This document shows, one piece after another, positions 60,575-64,000 of a stretch of 64,000 nt of DNA. How positions within the stretch are numbered: the first letter of the stretch is position 1; each line of letters starts with the position of its first letter. The translations under genes were made by a program, and so were the position numbers. The DNA lies in NCBI GenBank assembly GCA_963593015.1, contig CAVAYV010000015.1, positions 1 through 64,000 of the forward strand. Direction: 5' to 3'. The notes under the pieces were generated by a model. The model was not told where the DNA came from. It saw only the letters and a list, made by a program, of their open reading frames with translations, and searched no databases. The stretch comes from UBA4951 sp963593015. GTDB taxonomy: Bacteria; Bacillota_I; Bacilli_A; RFN20; CAG-826.

Positions 60575-62516
60575 GAATATGGCTGTTGTCAGCAAAAAGG
60601 CTAAATTCAAATCACTTGGACGTTTGTTGACTTACGTCTTCAAATATTATCCTGCTCAATTCTTCCTCGTGGCGTTATTCGTTCTTCTTAGTACTGGCGC
60701 TAGCGCGGTTGGAAGCTATTTCATCGGCAATATCGTTGTTGGCCAGTATTTGACTACGGATGGCACTAATCTGCGCACTTTTGATGACTTCTGGAGCACC
60801 ACCTATTTCGGAATGAACTTCGGAACAATCTTAGGGGTCATGTGCGGAATTTACCTAGTTGGCATTATCTCCACTTACTTCTACAACTATTTTATGTCCA
60901 TGATTGGACAAGGCGTTCAAAAGAAGATTCGTGATGAGCTTTTTGCCCACATGCAAAAACTCCCTGTCTCTTATTTTGACACAAGAACGCATGGCGATAT
61001 CATGAGCGTTTACACTAACGACGTCGATGCCTTGCGTGAGATGCTCAGCCGTTGCCTTCCAATGATGATATCTTGCTTTGTTAGCATGATTGTTTATTTG
61101 GTCATCATGCTTCTTACAGACGTCTATCTCACCCTTGTGGTTATTGGCTTTGCGATTCTTATCTTCTTTGTTTCAAAATACTATGCCAAAATGTCGGCGC
61201 ATTATTTCGTGGAACAGCAAACCGCTTTGGGAAAAGCGAATGGCTATATCGAAGAGCTTACCAATGGTCAAAAAGTCGTCAAGGTCTTCAATTACGAAGA
61301 TAGAAATATCGAAGGCTTCAATAAATTGAACGACAGTTTGTTCACCTTTGCAACGAAAGCTAATCGTTTTGGCAACGTTTTGATGCCAACGGTTAACCAA
61401 CTCGGTAACTTGCAATATGTCATCATTGGATTAGTCGGCGGCTTATGGGTCATCAACGGATTTAATTCTATTAGCCTATTTGGGGCCTACGCCGTTGGCG
61501 TTGGCACCATCATTAGCTTCTTAAGCTATTCCAAAAACTTTGTCCAACCTATCGGCCAAATCTCCCAACAATTCAATATCGTCGCGCTTGCTTTGGCGGG
61601 TTCCACCCGTATCTTTGAAATGATCGATACGCCAGAAGAAGATGATGAAGGGTATGTTGAACTAGTCAATGCCAAAGAAGATGAAAACGGCAATCCCCTC
61701 GAAACAAAGGAAAAGACTGGGAAGTGGGCGTGGAGACATAGACATGGCGATGGCAGCGTTACTTATGTTTGGCTCAAAGGCAGAATCACCATGGATGGAG
61801 TTGATTTCGGCTACAATAGCGAAAAGATCGTTTTGCATGACATTACCTTATATGCCGAACCAGGTCAAAAGATCGCTTTTGTCGGCCCTACTGGCGCAGG
61901 CAAAACTACAATCACTAACTTAATCAACCGCTTCTATGATATTGAAGATGGCAAGGTCCGCTATGACGGCATTAACATCAACAAAATCAAAAAAGCTGAT
62001 TTGAGAAGATCACTTGGCATGGTCTTGCAAGACACCAAGTTATTCACCGGTACCGTCAGGGAAAACATCAGATTCGGTAATCTTGACGCCACGGATGAAC
62101 AAATAGAAAGAGCAGCCAAATTGGCAAACGCTGATTCATTTATCCGATTGCTTCCAAATGGCTATGATACCATTCTCCATAATGGTGGCGCGGCTCTTTC
62201 TCAAGGGCAAAGGCAGCTTATCGCCATTGCGCGTGCCGCTGTTGCAGATCCGCCAGCTATGATTCTTGATGAAGCTACTAGCTCCATTGATAGCTATACT
62301 GAAAAAATGGTTCAAGAAGGCATGGATGCGATTATGAAAGGCAGAACCGTCTTTGTTATCGCTCACCGTCTTAGCACCGTTCAAAATAGCGATGTCATCA
62401 TGGTCTTAGACCAGGGAAGAATCATCGAAAGAGGTTCTCATGATGATCTTATGGCCAAGGGTGGCAAATACTATCAGCTTTACACTGGTTCTAGCAAACA
62501 GTTGCAAGGTAACTAA
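60561..62516 (+). CDS. ABC exporter half, canonical ATP site
   Basis: 651 residues from ATG 60561 (GGAGG 8 bases upstream); a GTG frame to 60543 has no site. Six membrane helices are followed by a ~45-residue acidic and Trp-rich insert (GKWAWRHRHGDGSVTYVW) before the ATPase. Walker A GPTGAGKT, signature LSQGQRQL, Walker B MILDEATSSID and switch His in VIAHRLSTV are intact. It overlaps the partner gene by 14 bases. Together they form one exporter with one active site. Confidence 0.92.
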   Translation: MKGPKNMAVVSKKAKFKSLGRLLTYVFKYYPAQFFLVALFVLLSTGASAVGSYFIGNIVVGQYLTTDGTNLRTFDDFWSTTYFGMNFGTILGVMCGIYLVGIISTYFYNYFMSMIGQGVQKKIRDELFAHMQKLPVSYFDTRTHGDIMSVYTNDVDALREMLSRCLPMMISCFVSMIVYLVIMLLTDVYLTLVVIGFAILIFFVSKYYAKMSAHYFVEQQTALGKANGYIEELTNGQKVVKVFNYEDRNIEGFNKLNDSLFTFATKANRFGNVLMPTVNQLGNLQYVIIGLVGGLWVINGFNSISLFGAYAVGVGTIISFLSYSKNFVQPIGQISQQFNIVALALAGSTRIFEMIDTPEEDDEGYVELVNAKEDENGNPLETKEKTGKWAWRHRHGDGSVTYVWLKGRITMDGVDFGYNSEKIVLHDITLYAEPGQKIAFVGPTGAGKTTITNLINRFYDIEDGKVRYDGININKIKKADLRRSLGMVLQDTKLFTGTVRENIRFGNLDATDEQIERAAKLANADSFIRLLPNGYDTILHNGGAALSQGQRQLIAIARAAVADPPAMILDEATSSIDSYTEKMVQEGMDAIMKGRTVFVIAHRLSTVQNSDVIMVLDQGRIIERGSHDDLMAKGGKYYQLYTGSSKQLQGN

Positions 62517-62520
62517 AATA

Positions 62521-62558
62521 AAAAGTTGGGTTTGATTAATCACCCAACTTTTTTATTT
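62521..62558 (+). terminator. Terminator after the ABC exporter operon
   Basis: AAAAGTTGGGT, 10-base loop, ACCCAACTTTT, then TTATTT. The following 62559-62796 holds nothing I recognise. Confidence 0.9.
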
Positions 62559-62796
62559 CTCTAATACCATCAATTTTGATTAAGGAACTAAAATCTTTGT
62601 AATAATTGGCTGAATTGTATGAATTGAAACTAAAAAGGACCCTCACTTCCTTTTGAAGCATATTTCAAATGATTTTGAATTCCGCGTTTTAAGGTGCATT
62701 GCGATTCTTTTAAGCAAATAAAGAAGTCACTTCGAATTTCTTCCTTAGGTTGTTGATCATTAGTTCTCGCTTAAGCTCTTTTTAACATTTTATCTG

Positions 62797-63975
62797 TCAT
62801 TGAGTAACAAATTGTTGGCTCTTTAAATAAAACTCTATTCCTTTTTTAAGCCTATTGAGCCCATCTTCCAAGATGTTTCTAGGGCAAGCCAGATTCATTC
62901 TTAAAAAACCATTTCCAGTTTGGCCATAGACATCACCTGAAGAGATATAAAGACCTGTTTTGTTTCTTATGAAAGTCGCGAGTTCTTTTGAAGACGTGGC
63001 GATATTTCTTATATCTAGCCACATTAAATATGTGGCGTCGCCTTTTGCAAATTTCATAGAAGGTATATTGCTTGAAATATATGCTTCAGCGTAATCGCGG
63101 TTCGCAAAAACATATTCGCGCATTTCCTTGAGCCAATCTCTGGAATCGTTTAATGCGGCTTCTGCGACAATATAGCTGAAAACATTGCCTTCTGCGACTT
63201 CATCAGTATTAATTTGGCGATTCACCAAAGCGCGTATTTTTTCATTCGGGATAACTATCGCGGAAGTTTGAATGCCAGCCACATTGAATGACTTTGTGAC
63301 TGAAATCGCCGTAAAACCGACTTCTTTATTTGTTTTATTAACTGATAAAAAAGGCGTATATCGTTTGCCAGGACGGGTGATTTCCCCATGAATTTCATCG
63401 CTTAAAACAATCACGTTATATTTTTTGGCGAGTTCCCCTATTTTTGATAGATCCTCTTTGCTCCAAATCTTAGAAATTGGGTTGGCAGGATTACAAAGGA
63501 TGAAAAGCTTAGTCTTCGGATTGCTAAAAGCTTTTTCTAATCCTACAAAATCAATGAAATAGGAATCGTTGTTTTCTAATAAAGGAACCTCATAAGGAAT
63601 GCGGGAATTGTTCACAATTGAATTGTAGAAAATGTTATATACAGGCGGAGTTACCACGACGTAATCTCCAATTTCAGTTAGCTTTCTAACGGAACTAGAG
63701 ATTGTCGGAACTACCCCAGTAGAAAATAAAAGCCATTCTCTTTTGATTTCAAAATTATGAACATCCTTATAGAAGTTTATATAGGCATCAGCCCAAGAAG
63801 GGTAAGGTTCGGTATAGCCATAGATTGGGTGCTTCGCTCTATCTAGAATCGCTTTTTGAATAGCGGGGGCAACTTCGAAATCCATATCTGCGACCCACAT
63901 CGGAAGTTCATTCTCTTTCACTTCCCATTTTGAAGCGCCGGTATTTCTTCTATCGATGATTTTATCGAAACTCAT
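62797..63975 (-). CDS. MalY/PatB-type PLP-dependent C-S lyase or aminotransferase
   Basis: 392 residues of a fold-type I PLP enzyme. The opening FDKIIDRRNTGASKWEV, the MPMWVADMDF-like segment ELPMWVADMDFEV, Asp193 in VLSDEIHGEI and the PLP Lys228 in SVTKSFNVAG match the MalY/PatB family, which splits cystathionine to homocysteine, pyruvate and ammonia. In E. coli MalY also affects the maltose regulon. GAGG precedes the ATG. No sulfur genes lie nearby, so the physiological substrate is open. Confidence 0.9.
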   Translation of the reverse strand: MSFDKIIDRRNTGASKWEVKENELPMWVADMDFEVAPAIQKAILDRAKHPIYGYTEPYPSWADAYINFYKDVHNFEIKREWLLFSTGVVPTISSSVRKLTEIGDYVVVTPPVYNIFYNSIVNNSRIPYEVPLLENNDSYFIDFVGLEKAFSNPKTKLFILCNPANPISKIWSKEDLSKIGELAKKYNVIVLSDEIHGEITRPGKRYTPFLSVNKTNKEVGFTAISVTKSFNVAGIQTSAIVIPNEKIRALVNRQINTDEVAEGNVFSYIVAEAALNDSRDWLKEMREYVFANRDYAEAYISSNIPSMKFAKGDATYLMWLDIRNIATSSKELATFIRNKTGLYISSGDVYGQTGNGFLRMNLACPRNILEDGLNRLKKGIEFYLKSQQFVTQ

Positions 63976-64000
63976 TTGGCTACCTCGATGATGGTTTTTG

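Noticed and set aside
1..64000. Use of the Mycoplasma genetic code (TGA as Trp)
   Set aside because: TGA ends tldD, ftsH, the flavodoxin gene and others at the expected family lengths, and Trp is encoded by TGG.

Overview
This window looks like the replication-origin region of a low-G+C Firmicute, probably an uncultivated gut-type member of the Bacilli (Erysipelotrichales/RF39-like). The sequence shows the conserved oriC neighbourhood dnaN-dnaA / oriC / rpmH-rnpA-yidC-khpB-mnmE. It also shows Gram-positive-type ribosome binding sites, intrinsic terminators and TGA used as a stop (tldD, ftsH and the flavodoxin gene end in TGA), so the Mycoplasma code is not used. The taxonomic placement is inference.

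Layout. Positions 1-1870 hold the start of a membrane protein cut by the window edge, a family 4-type glycosyltransferase and rpmE. Positions 2000-10200 are an accessory zone: one intact AAA+ ATPase with a C-terminal winged helix, decayed copies of that family and of the DUF4143 ATPase family, and an orphan AbiEi-like antitoxin-type protein. Inside it sit a metal-dependent hydrolase pair and tldD-tldE. Positions 10246-18759 carry an M50-like membrane protein with a long structured leader, then a tight operon reading leftward: ABC transporter, P-type ATPase, psuG, TetR regulator. Positions 18840-30649 read leftward: tadA, SRP RNA, serS, a glycosyltransferase, gyrA, gyrB, recF, yaaA, dnaN, dnaA. 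OriC lies at 30650-31013.

Right of oriC, genes read mostly rightward, so transcription follows replication on both arms: rpmH, rnpA, yidC, khpB, a membrane-DUF2188 fusion, mnmE, tatD, rnmV, rsmA, ispE, a small repeat protein and a MazG-like hydrolase. From 40500 come ppdK (leftward), an FGGY kinase, a lipoprotein Ntn hydrolase, a TetR regulator, a DUF368 transporter diverging from a mannose-1-phosphate guanylyltransferase-like gene, a flavodoxin, pth-mfd-rqcP, ftsH, dus, a MarR-controlled heterodimeric ABC exporter and a MalY/PatB aminotransferase-like enzyme.

The points most worth following are these. Two AAA+ ATPase paralogues (one intact, one broken) carry tandem 10-bp repeats upstream with the same frame but different four-base cores. 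Eight genes have a -10 box 6-8 bases before the start codon and no ribosome binding site, suggesting leaderless mRNAs. GyrA has Ala and Gly at the two main quinolone-contact positions. The M50-like protein has lost a zinc ligand. Palindromes sit on the ftsH, ppdK, marR and M50-like promoters, and mfd seems to begin at an ACG codon. I found no tRNA, rRNA, CRISPR array, prophage or insertion sequence.
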